24,580 bases of DNA from contig MU401833.1 in assembly GCA_022579005.1 (NCBI GenBank), positions 1-24,580 on the forward strand. The letters are read 5' to 3'. The stretch's first letter is position 1; the number at the start of each line of letters is the position of its first letter. Under the pieces are notes generated by a model. The model was not told the DNA's origin and searched no databases. It was given only the letters and a program-made list of their open reading frames with translations. The position numbers were made by a program, and so were the translations under genes. The DNA is from Poronia punctata (lineage: Eukaryota > Ascomycota > Sordariomycetes > Xylariales > Xylariaceae). This document shows, piece after piece, positions 1-9,823 of the stretch.

Positions 1-871
1 AAACTAAGTTTTTATTTTTTAATTAAAAATATATAAAAAAAGTACTAAGCTTTGCTAATAGTTATATTGCTATTTATAATAGTAAGCAACTTATTGCTTA
101 TTATATTACGGCTTTAAATTAAGCTATAGTTAATGCTTTTTTGCTATAGTACCGATAATAATAAACGTTGTACTATACGTACTATATTATTAAAATATTA
201 GCATATTTATTTTTTAAAATTTTTTTAAATAGCTTATAAAAAATCTTTACTATTAAGCTATATATATATATACTTAGTTATTTTGCATAAAACGTATATG
301 TTTAGCTTGTTTTTTGCTAGTGTTTTAAGGTTAAGTTTTTTTATGCTTTATTTTTTAAAAATAATATGCTTTTTTAATAAATAAATAGCTATGCTTGTTT
401 TTTTAAAAATTTTAACTTAATCTAGGTTATTATTAAAGGCGTTTTTAAAATAAAGTAGTATTAACTGCTATATATGCTACAATTTTTAATATAGTTAGTT
501 TTTTAAATTTTCTTTTAAAAATAAACTAAAGTTATATAATAACAATGCTATTATAAATTAATGCTAATTAGTTTTTAAATTAGCTATAAGTTAAAAGTAA
601 TAAAAATGCTTACTATTTTTTATTTTATTAGTATATAACTTATAAAACGCTTACTATAATTTAGCGTATGCTTTTTTTGCTTACTTTATTTTTCTAAGTA
701 GTTATATAATAATTTAAGTTAAATTTTTTATTTATTACTTACTTAAATATAATAAGTTTTAAAAGCAATATAAAGCTAAAGCAACCTTAAATTAAATAAG
801 AAGTAAGTACGACAATAGTTTTTGTTTTTAAACTTTGCTTTTTTATAGTTGCTAATTTAACTACTAATTAG
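1..871. repeat. AT-rich block, probably RIP-degraded repeat DNA (left part)
   Basis: The sequence is overwhelmingly A and T, with every frame broken by frequent TAA and TAG codons and no usable open reading frame. The few remaining C and G bases sit mostly in GCT, AGC, GCA, TGC or ACG contexts, while CpA and TpG outside GCA/TGC are scarce. Loss of CpA/TpG in favour of TpA is the expected mark of repeat-induced point mutation in filamentous ascomycetes. The parent element cannot be identified by eye. Simple AT-rich heterochromatin, for example near a centromere or telomere, is an alternative. The block starts at the window edge, so its left end is unknown. Confidence 0.75.
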
Positions 872-1260
872 TGTTAGTCTAGCTAGGGGTTAATATAATT
901 ATAATATATTACTATTTATAGTACTATGTTAACTTAATTAATAAAAGGGAAAAGGAAGTTATAAGGACTTTTTTTAGCAAGTTTTATATAGCTATAAAGG
1001 TTTGCAATTAATTAAAACCTATTAGCAATATAAAAGGAATACGTATACTTTACATATTTAATACGTAAAGAACACGTACTTTTTATATACCGGTTACGTA
1101 CTATGTACGTACACTGCGCGTATACTTCCTTAATAAGGTAAGTCTAACGCAATTTATAACAAATGTATAAGAAACCAAATATTTATGTCTATAAGATATT
1201 TACGTTCTAATGGTCCTAATGTGGTTAATAAGGTCAAGGGTATTAGAAGGGATTCTAACA
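872..1260. mobile_element. Putative solo or residual LTR (389 bp, TGTTAG...CTAACA)
   Basis: This stretch starts with TGTTAG and ends with CTAACA, a perfect 6 bp inverted terminus of the TG...CA type found on LTR retrotransposons, and its length suits a fungal LTR. It is visibly less AT-biased than both flanks, with runs such as GGGGTT, ACCGGT, TGCGCG and AAGGTCAAGGG. The flanking 5-mers (ATTAG on the left, ATACT on the right) do not match, so no target-site duplication is seen. No clear primer-binding site or polypurine tract is visible next to it. It could be one LTR of an element whose interior has been destroyed, or a short inserted repeat of another type. The inverted ends alone could be chance. 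Confidence 0.4.
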
Positions 1261-3150
1261 ATACTGCTATTAAAATAGCAATAAAAAATTAAATTTATAT
1301 TTAACTTTAAAATATATATATTTTTAAAACTATATTTTGCTTTATTTAGCTAATTATTAATTATAAAGCTATATATAGTAATAAAAAAAACCTTTTTTTT
1401 TATTATTTTAAAGTTATTACTTATATTATTTTAATAGTAGTTAAAAAGATTTATTTTGCTAAATATAAGCGCAATAAAAACGTAAACAGCTTATATATTA
1501 CTTAAAAATATAACTTAAAAATATAAAAAAAAGTTAAAAATTATTGCAAAGCTATAAGCAATACTTATAAAGCTTTAAGCGCTTATAAATACTTTAAAAA
1601 TATAAAGCTTAGTAATATTATTTAAAAAGATTTTATTTAACTTTATAAAGCTATTAGCAAGCGTTAAGCTTTTTAAATTTTTAAAAATACTATAATATTT
1701 AATTTATTACTTTTTAGTGCTTAAGCTAAATAATAATAATAATAATTACTAATACTTAAAGCTAAAAAAAAAAATATTTATAATATATTTTTAAAGCAAT
1801 TATAATATAAATAATATAAAAGCTATAATAGTTAAAAAAGTGCTTTTTACTATTTAAGCTTATTAATATAATTTTTATTTATATTTAATATTTATAAAAA
1901 AAAAGCTAACTTAAATATAAACTTTTATTTTTTATAATTACTAGTAGCTTTATTACTAGCTACTTTATAAATACTAGCTACTTTTTAGTTATAAGCTGCT
2001 TTATAGTTGCTAAGCTTTTTATAGCTACTAGTTTTATAATAGCAACTTTATAAAAGTTTGCTTTTTGCTAGTATATTATTTAGTTTTATAAAGCGCTTTT
2101 TTTTTTTTTAGCATTTAGTAATAACGTGCTTTTTATTTAATATATTTTAATTTAATAAGTATTAAAACAACATTTTGCTACTTAGTAGCAATAAGCGCAA
2201 TAATAAGTATAAAAACTTTTTTAATAGCTTAAACGTTTAACTTATTATAATATTAATAATAATAGTACTACTTAGTAATAATGCTAATATAAGTTTTTAT
2301 TAAATAACAAAAATAATAAAACTATTAATATATTATTTAAATTAAAATTATTAAATAAAACTTTTAATATATTATTTAACTTAAAAGATTTAAAGTTTAA
2401 AAATAGTTTTTTTAAAATAGTATTTAAACATATAAAATGCTAATAAGCTAGTTATTATTAATAATAAATAAAAATAGTTTTATAAGTTTATTATATAGCA
2501 AAAGTAAAAAACTTTACTTTTAATATATTTATTTTTTTATAATTAAGTTTGCTAACGTTAACTTATAATAAGGTTTTTAGTTTATTTTTAAGTAGTTTAA
2601 ATAGCTGCCTTTATTATTAAAATATGCTTAACTAAACTTTTTATATTTAATAATAATAGTACGCTTAAAAAAGTGTTTATAATAAATTTTTTTATATTTT
2701 TATTAATATTATTAAATATAAACTAAAAGTAAACTAGTTTAAGATTTTATAGTAAGCTATAGTAAGATTTAGCGCAAGCATTATTAATTGCTTTATTAAA
2801 ATATTTAACCTTTTTTTATTTTTTTTAAAACTTTTTTTTATTTTTATTTAAATAAATTATTTAATTATATTAATGCTTAATAGTATATAAATAACTTTTT
2901 AATTAATTAATTAATAAAATAAAAAAGTTTTGCTGCTAATTATATTTTTATAAAATTTATAGTATGTTTTATAGTAAGTATAGTACCTTATTTTTACTAT
3001 AATTAACTAACGCTTTAGCACATTTATAAAAAAGTACTTTTATAAGTAATTTGCTTACAAAGTAACTTAACCTTTTATAGCTATTATAAAATTTATAAGC
3101 GTTATAAAATCTACAACAACTATAGCTATTATATAACGCTAACAGCCGTT
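1261..3150. repeat. AT-rich block, probably RIP-degraded repeat DNA (right part)
   Basis: The composition is the same as in the first block: long A/T runs, few CpA or TpG dinucleotides outside GCA/TGC, and stops (mainly TAA) in every frame. Poly-A/T runs and AATAAT-type short repeats occur near 1730-1745. On the + strand from about 1443 to 1740 one frame has only TAA stops, as expected if Gln codons had been mutated, but TAA is the commonest stop in DNA this AT-rich, so this is weak. The right edge is gradual, with normal composition returning between about 3100 and 3180. No transposase, reverse transcriptase or other domain can be read. Confidence 0.75.
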
Positions 3151-3180
3151 GTAGCCTCCTTTAATCTCCTGCTATAGTAC

Positions 3181-3268
3181 TTACCTACTTACCTACTTAC
3201 TTACTTACCTACTTACCTACTTACCTACTTACCTACTTACCTACTTACCTACTTACCTACTTACCTAC
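3181..3268. repeat. TTACCTAC octanucleotide microsatellite
   Basis: Ten copies of the 8 bp unit TTACCTAC lie in tandem, interrupted once by TTACTTAC after the second copy. The array sits exactly where the AT-rich block gives way to normal sequence. The unit is related to the TAGGTA/TACCTA motifs scattered through the rest of the window. It is not the fungal telomere repeat TTAGGG/CCCTAA. Confidence 0.95.
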
Positions 3269-4184
3269 TTAAGTACTTACATATAGAAACAAGTTATATA
3301 TATGTTATTTACAAGTTACTAATCTAAGAGGTACATGCTAAGGCGCTGTACCATGGAAACATGTAAAGGGAGGGGGCTAATGCGCACTAAGTGGAGAAAC
3401 TCCTTGGATGTAGGAATTTTTCAAGGTAGACGTAGGTGGGCTAGTAAAGTAGGTAGATACGAGTAACCAATCTAGTACTACGTAGGTTAGAGGCCTTGAT
3501 ATATGATGACAGTTCTACGAGTATGTGTAAAGGCGGAGCCAAGGTAACCTAATCTACTTGACCTGTACAACATGTACACGTACCTAGTTGTGGGGGTCCT
3601 AAGGGTTAAAAAGTATAAATTGTTAGTTCGAGAGCAGGGCAAGATCCTAGGTTAGATGGCATAAACATTCGCTTCTGCTTCCAATGCTTTGCAGACCTTT
3701 GCATAGGTCAAGTACGACCAGTTAAAAAGAAAGCAATAAGCGTGCCGACATCGCAAGTTCACCAGATATCGGGATACAGCAAGTTATAATAGGTATATCA
3801 GAGGTAGGTAGGGGCTTTGCGCCATCATGGCTACCCGCGATTTATGTAGCCATAATATACGGACTCACATACAATATCTACAGGTACTTGTAGATATAAT
3901 GGAGAGTGCCTAGTAGTATTAAGATGGAGCACCACATTTCGCTCGAAGAAAGGGTATATTCTGCAAACCCCTAAGCACCCCCGTCGCTATCATACATTCA
4001 GCAGGAGATGTCTGAAGTTAGTAACGACGCGCCGGTGTATGCATTAGAATGTGTGTAACTAGCCATCGGCTGATCGTATTCGGGCAGCAACAGCTCGGTT
4101 AATGAGCGATCATGTACCTCGACGATGTGAGGAAAAGCGAGTACATCCAGGTGGGTGGTAAGGGAACAATGACAGCGGCGCGAC
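3269..4184. other. Intergenic region with no gene seen
   Basis: Normal-composition DNA lies between the microsatellite and the 3' end of the RNase H1 gene. No reading frame of convincing length or composition is visible on either strand, and no RNA gene was recognised. The part next to 4185 should hold the 3' UTR and polyadenylation signals of the minus-strand RNase H1 gene, but no clear hexamer was picked out. Confidence 0.6.
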
Positions 4185-5341
4185 TTATGCAGCGCGACTA
4201 GACCGCTGTCTCCTTACTGTCACGTCGCTTTTGTTCGAGCCTGCCACGGCAAGTCTGTCGGCAGCGGCATTGCCAACATTGGTTGAGTGGCCTTTTACCC
4301 ATTGGAACAAGGTTTTGAAGCCGGCTGCATCGCGCTCGTTGATCAAAGCCCGGATTTGTTTGATGATATCTTGGTTTAACACCAACTCTCCGTTCTGTTT
4401 TTTCCAGTTATTCTTTTCCCAGGCCTTATACCAACTAGTTGAGCAGTCGATGGAATATTTGCTGTCCGAGAATATGCGAATCTTCTCGTCATGTCTTGTC
4501 AGCTCGAGAGCCCGGACAATAGCAGTAAGCTCAGCTCGCTGGTTGGTCTGAGGTTCTCCCTGTAATCGTTCCGACACGTTTCTTGATTTTATATGAGCAC
4601 AGAACATCGAGGACATGGTGGTGTACACTCACCTCGGGTCGTTATCGCCAAAAAAGACACCAACACCTGCCTTCGCCCCCACACGGCCGTTGGCGAGACT
4701 ACTCCCATCCGTATATATCCGGACAGTATCCGGGTCGTCTTCAACAATCTCGGGATCGGGTTCGTTCGAAACTTTAGTCTTCTTGGCCTTCTTTGCTGCT
4801 GGCTCGGCGCCCTCGTTCACGAGCCATTCCATCGCCTCCTCGTTGCCGAAAGTGCGAATGAAATCGACAGCCTCTTCACGAGTTCCAAACTTTTTGTATT
4901 TTGGGGCTTTCCAGCCTTTGATCGCAACAGCTGCTTCATCCCAGTCTGTGTAGATGCCAGGTTGCCTTCCCCGGGCAATAGCGTAGAACTTCTCCTCGCC
5001 TTCGGTCGTGACAGAAGTCTTTTTACCGGCCACATATGCCTCGGCATCTTCTCGGCTTAGGAAACCTTTATCTGCGATATTCAAGGTATACATAGTTAGG
5101 CGCAGATTCGCACGTGAGGGATTGCGCACATACAAGAGGCCCCACGGAACCCAGCTGTTTGTTCCTGACATTCGGCCCATGTCAGATAAACCCCGGGTTT
5201 GTTACCGGCTCGCACAGCGTAGTATTTCTGAGCGTTCGCATCCATCTTCCGCTTCTTGCTTGTTTTCGTAACCGTGGGAGGGGCAGGCTTCGCGCTGGAC
5301 TTTAAAGCCTTTCGGTTCGTGGGATCTGAGTTTGTAGACAT
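4185..5341 (-). CDS. RNH1: Ribonuclease H1 (RNase HI), 347 aa, three exons
   Basis: RNase H1 cleaves the RNA strand of RNA:DNA hybrids (R-loops, primers) in the nucleus and, in many eukaryotes, in mitochondria. Exons are 5341-5134, 5071-4633 and 4581-4185. The introns are 62 bp (GTATGT donor, CTAAC branch site) and 51 bp (GTGAGT donor), and both joins restore the family sequence. A basic N-terminus (about residues 8-32, KTSKKRK) is followed by two hybrid-binding domains of the RNase H1/viroplasmin type, at about 39-86 (KYYAVRAG...GVYLTW) and 97-143 (KFYAIARG...GIYTDW). A Lys/acidic linker leads to the catalytic domain at about 185-331. The catalytic residues are intact: D191 in YTDGSS, E233 in RAEL, D255 in FSDSKY, H314 in VKGHS and D324 in ADRLA. 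Two N-terminal domains, as in budding yeast RNH1, suit a fungal enzyme. Start 5341 (CCACAATG) was chosen for context and family length; an in-frame ATG at 5527 is possible. Confidence 0.95.
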
Positions 5342-5527
5342 TGTGGGCGCAGATAAGGAAATTATAATTGCTAACGGTAACTCAATGGTCCATATTATTG
5401 ACCTGCAGCTTGCCGCCCTGGCGGAAAGCCCTGGTACTTGTTCGAAACACCGGGCTTTGTTGATGATTGGTACGATATAGTGATGGATAGTATTAGTAAT
5501 GATGCGCAAGGAGGGGAGTCCGGTCAT
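5342..5527 (-). other. In-frame 62-codon N-terminal extension of RNase H1 (possible mitochondrial leader)
   Basis: The RNase H1 first exon stays open upstream of ATG 5341 to another ATG at 5527, which would make a 409 aa protein. The added 62 residues start MTGLPSLRIITNTIHHYIV, have no acidic residue before about position 29, and carry scattered Arg and Lys, as mitochondrial presequences do. The 5527 ATG has T at -3, a weak context that would allow leaky scanning to 5341. Dual start codons for mitochondrial and nuclear RNase H1 are established in mammals; applying this here is inference. The stretch may simply be 5' UTR that happens to be open. Confidence 0.3.
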
Positions 5528-6446
5528 TCAAAGAAATATCATTTTAGAGCCTCGTTCAGATAATGGACCAAGGAGATAGATCAAAGAGGGTTTCCGATCG
5601 CGTCCACTACTTCTGCCCACCTCTAGACGTCGCTGTGATAAAGAAATGAGACAGCAGCAGGGCAAGTTGCGTCGTGACTTCCCTCCCCCAAAATCGATAA
5701 GATAAAGCCGCTAGGTACTGGACTACCTACTAACCTTGCATACATGTGTATAGTTGCAAAAAGTACTGTGTACAGTCGGTATGCTAAGTGTACCAGCTGA
5801 ATGCCCAGAGTATACCTGGCAGCCAGGGTACGGAGTACCAATTATCTCAGTATGCGTGTATATTTGCGTACCCACTCGATAGAACATGTACTCTTACAGT
5901 GTCAGTAAAAATATATATACATTGCACCCAGCCAAAGGGGCCCCCTGTCACTACTTTTAGACATTCACATGTTATATAACCGCGATTTCGTTACCTCTAG
6001 AATACCAACATAAGATTACCTAGTAGATCGTCATTGTTTTACCTGGCAACACCTAAAGTGTAAAGCTATCGATTGGAGAACATTCTGAGTACAGTCTTCG
6101 GCTTCATTACCATACGCCCGTATCAAACAAGGGCCGAACCGACTTTGAGGAAACCTATCAGATTTCATGCAAAACTGCCTACCTAACCTATGGATGTTCT
6201 GGATCTCCTAGGGGAGACCTAAGCCTTGCCAACGGGACACCAACATGAAGGTGTGCAACCGTGACTTGCTAAAATATTGCAACAAGGCAATGTTTCCCAT
6301 TCGTTAGCCTCCGAGCTGCATTACATGATACACGTCATAATACCAAATATCAACACGAGGACTACCTAATTCCTGTGCTTGCTTGAAACCAAATTTTCAA
6401 AAGGCGTCCGCAGTTGGTAGTAGATACTGGCAGCCATGTTGTTGGG
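5528..6446. other. Intergenic region between the RNase H1 and TAD3 genes, no gene seen
   Basis: About 0.9 kb separates two genes that point the same way, so it should hold the RNase H1 promoter and the TAD3 3' end. Short open frames exist on both strands but have no recognisable composition or motif. TACCTA-type motifs recur (near 5723-5735). Nothing else is supported. Confidence 0.6.
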
Positions 6447-7962
6447 TCATGCGTGGAGGTGGGGATCAACGTTCAGACCATCTGCCTTGTCTGACTCCCA
6501 TTCCCACCCCAACATACTCCAGTTGAGTTCCTTGCGCCAGTGTAGTCCGAGACCACGGCCGCCACCGCATGGCCCGTTCTCACACGCAACAGGATCGCCA
6601 CAGGCGTTGTATCCACGATCTTCCGAGCTCATACCCCCTGTCAGTGGCATACGACGACGGAAAACAATGCGACCCATTCGCGAGTGCAAGATGGCCATGG
6701 CGCACATGACACACGGTTCATGCGTGAGGTATAGTTCGAGATCATGACAGAGGTACCCATCCGGACACGGATGGTCGGCATCGAACACCACTTGCTCGTC
6801 ATCTAACAAGGGTCGATCTTGAAAAGCTTCAAACTCCATGATGGTCGGCATGCTATCTTCTCGGTTCTCGGTTCTCACAAGCTTCTGCGCCACCATGCTA
6901 ATTGCCCTAAGTGCCGCATGCCCCATCGGATTTCCAGTACGTCCAGTCCTCTCCTGTTGATACCAGCGGGCATCCCCAGCTAGTGCCACTATCTGCGTCG
7001 TCTCTTTCAATTCTACCCCAGTTGCGGACATTTCCGACGGCGTTGTCTCCTCGGTCATGTTGCTCTCCCCCGATTCTTGGGTACCTCGGTTCTCATTAGT
7101 AGCTGTATTCTCGGACAAGTCGCTCGCAAGCGTCTCCGTCGGATACTGGCTAGTCTGGGGTATATCGCAATGACTTTCGGTCTTGGAAGCTGCAGGCTTG
7201 GTCGAATCGAATTTTCCCGGAGTGGTTCGTTTGATTATAACGGCGCCAATTGGTTCGCCGAAGCCGGCATCACACGACTTTCTTGCCACTTGATGCGCAA
7301 GGGTCATCCACACAGAAGCATCCCGGGAGACAACAGAGGTTGTTCGACAAATATTGCTTGGGTGAGGGCCGAGGGGGTTGTTTTTTCGGTATACAGTTTG
7401 CCAAAACTGCTGTGACCATAGATTGGCCTGTATTTGGGAGGTCGGAGCCAATAGAGGAACAGGGATAATGCCGATGAAAATGTCATCTCTAATGCCATCA
7501 ACAGAAGCAAGACCTCTCACGAGTTCGTCATAAGGCATCTCATCCTTGGGACCAAGCAGAATATACAGCCAGTTTGACTTTCCCGTGTGAATTGCTCTTC
7601 CATTTGCCTCGTTCATAAACTGCGACTTAAGGTGGTGAGGGAGATCGACAGGTTTGGAGCATCGACGCAGGTGAGGAAGGTTCTTAGCCGCATCATCACC
7701 GGCTAGGGCTCTGACAATGCTATAAGTCAAGTAGTCAGCATACTAGTAATGTATGAGAGAGCAGAGAAAATACCTACTTCACTATATCATTGGTACAGCG
7801 AACTGGAGCCCGGGTAATGTAGGCAAGGCCGAGTGTGAGATTGTCTCGCAGTTCAAGGGTAGTCTTTAGAGGAACTAGGGTGCCAGTGTCGATATTCGCA
7901 GGAATAAGCCGTCTCGAGACGGGGTCGAGCGTCTCGACCACTTCCTTCATGGAATCGCTCAT
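6447..7962 (-). CDS. TAD3: tRNA-specific adenosine deaminase subunit TAD3 (ADAT3-like), 485 aa
   Basis: TAD3 pairs with catalytic TAD2 to convert A34 to inosine in the wobble position of several tRNAs. Exons are 7962-7778 and 7719-6447, with a 58 bp intron (GTAGGT donor, CTGAC branch site) whose removal gives ...NDIVN|IVRALAG. The deaminase domain is at the C-terminus (about 320-480). Its zinc ligands are visible as H329 in GHAAL and C398/C401 in EPCVMCAMAILHSRMGR. The residue after HA, the catalytic Glu in active deaminases, is Ala331; this loss marks the pseudo-catalytic TAD3 subunit and separates it from TAD2. The end (LGLHWRKELNWSMLGWEW) fits fungal TAD3. The N-terminal half should form the TAD3 tRNA-binding extension, and a Ser/Thr/Glu-rich, probably disordered stretch lies at about 225-310. 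ATG 7962 is the first ATG in the open frame; ATG 7950 is an alternative. Assignment is by motifs only. Confidence 0.9.
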
Positions 7963-8133
7963 AGCGGATACCTGCAGCAAGCACAGAAGGCGTGAAGTCG
8001 GGGAGAGAAGACGTGACAACGTTGACAATGCGAAGGCAAGAAGGCAGGTAACTTCAATCAACTGTTAGGCGAGGCAAACGGGCAAAAGGGTGCAAATGGA
8101 ATGGAACAAGCTGGGGAGGATGTTCTGTTATGG

Positions 8134-8162
8134 TCCCACGTCCCTAGCATATCGTCGTGGGA
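8134..8162. repeat. Short inverted repeat, 7 bp arms
   Basis: TCCCACG at 8134-8140 pairs with CGTGGGA at 8156-8162 across a 15-base loop, about 170 bp upstream of the TAD3 start. It could be a transcription-factor site or a chance hairpin. Confidence 0.35.
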
Positions 8163-9813
8163 ACTTAATGTCGGGGGGATAAGTCAGGAAGGCCACGGTT
8201 AGACTATCAAGAGAAGGTATGGGTGCCACTAGAATCGAAGGCAGAGGTTGTCGAATGCCAGATTGTTCTCGATGGGAAACCTGAAGGAGCTCAGGAAGAG
8301 AAGGTGCGTGTGCGGTGGGACAAAGGTTGCAAGCGAGTGCAAGAATTTCGAAGGTGTCTTAAACAAGTGTAGATCGCAGCCTCGATTTCAGAACAACCAA
8401 TGGTTTGGTGCAATTTGAGTGATGCCATCAAAGTTGCTATAAGTGAGAAGGTCGTAAGTATGTTTCAGAGTCCACACATGAGCCGAACTGTAGATGTGGT
8501 TCCTGGGAAACGCCAAAGTGAGAGGTATAAGGTGCTGAGATTCAAGGCACAAGTGGACGCCGGGCCACCCTCCTACCAGCTAAGAGGTCAACGCCACCAA
8601 CACAGATCTTTATAGCCCAAACATTGCATAGATCAGATAACTTAGAGATCTGTGGGTGGTATGTAGGCATGTGAATACCTGATTGTACAACTTGTAATAG
8701 CCTTGCCTGCAAGTAATACCACAATTTTTGTTGGCTCTTCTTGTACGGCAATGAACCAATGTTCTATTACCTAAGGTACATTCACCATTCAAACCAATCG
8801 AGGGGCATATCGATAAAAAAATTGTGACTTGCAGAATGCTTAAATGAGTACCTACGTGTAGTAGGTAGGTAGGTACTTACTTGCCAGGGACCCACGCACC
8901 CCGCGGCCGTCTCTAGCACCTGATATCAACTTACCTAGGTTAGGTACTTGCATTGAGTACCTCCCAGCCTGATTTATTAATATGCGCCAACATACAAACT
9001 ATAATATAGGAACTTAAGGTATATACATATAAGACTTAGTAGTCGCTGTCAGTCATCTAGGTTGATTTAAGTCATTTGATGCAGTTCTCTTACATGTGAG
9101 TAACATAAATATCTAAGCATTAACGTAGAGATAAAAATTACTGAGCTGTATGTATTCAAGACTTGCACCTGAAAATATGTGGCTATATGATGTACCAAGA
9201 TAACCTACAGGTAATTCTGTATACATTGTGTGCATGCAGATTGACACTGTAAGCACGTGAATATGCTCCCTCGACCCTACCTACCCTACCTAACACATAA
9301 GGCTTAGTATCATTTAAGGTAGGTCCTACCGTAAAGGCGCCTTACCTTACCCCTCGGCAATAGAGAAAAATGTTGCGTGCAGAAGGGGTTTCCAAAGGTG
9401 CATCCCCTAGGTTAGTATATGTACATAGTACTAGACCAAATAGGTCAGAGAAAACACTGACAGACCAAGCAAGCTTTCCAATTTCCAGCTATTAATCAAG
9501 CAAATTAGGTAGGTATATCCATGTACACATAAATGTAATTTTGGAACAGCATGCGGGGTACTTGGGCTACATTCATCTTGTGATCATTTTACCGTGTACG
9601 TTCAAGGACTCCTCAAGTATAGCCTTCCTGGCTTTATTCCACAACAAACTCAAAATAGACATGTGGGGACATCCTGGACAGAGATAGACAATGTGTCTTT
9701 ATGCACTTATGTGTATATGTTTTGAGGAGGAACTTGGACAACCTGTAACTACCTATGTAAAACCTGACATCCTGTTACGTCTGTTTCAAGTAGGATGTCC
9801 TAACCTAGGCTAG

Positions 9814-9823
9814 TACCTAGGTA
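9814..9823. repeat. TACCTAGGTA palindrome
   Basis: A perfect 10 bp palindrome, one of three exact copies in intergenic parts of this window (also 12873-12882 and 24194-24203). Partial forms (CCTAGGT, ACCTAGG) occur near 8933, 17320 and 20727. Confidence 0.7.

Noticed and set aside
1..3150. Mitochondrial insertion or mitochondrial contig
   Set aside because: The AT bias fits, but there are no open frames or recognisable mitochondrial genes and the block joins ordinary nuclear genes; RIP explains it better.
3181..3268. Telomere or CRISPR-like array
   Set aside because: The unit is TTACCTAC rather than TTAGGG/CCCTAA, is uninterrupted by spacers, and the host is a fungus.
4231..5060. Plus-strand open frames of 64-155 codons across the RNase H1 gene
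   Set aside because: They are antisense to exons whose minus-strand product has all RNase H1 catalytic residues; they have no recognisable domain.
7963..8061. Extending the TAD3 N-terminus upstream to 8061
   Set aside because: The frame is open but starts at TTG; the first ATG is 7962, and the added residues are Leu/Ser-rich without family support.
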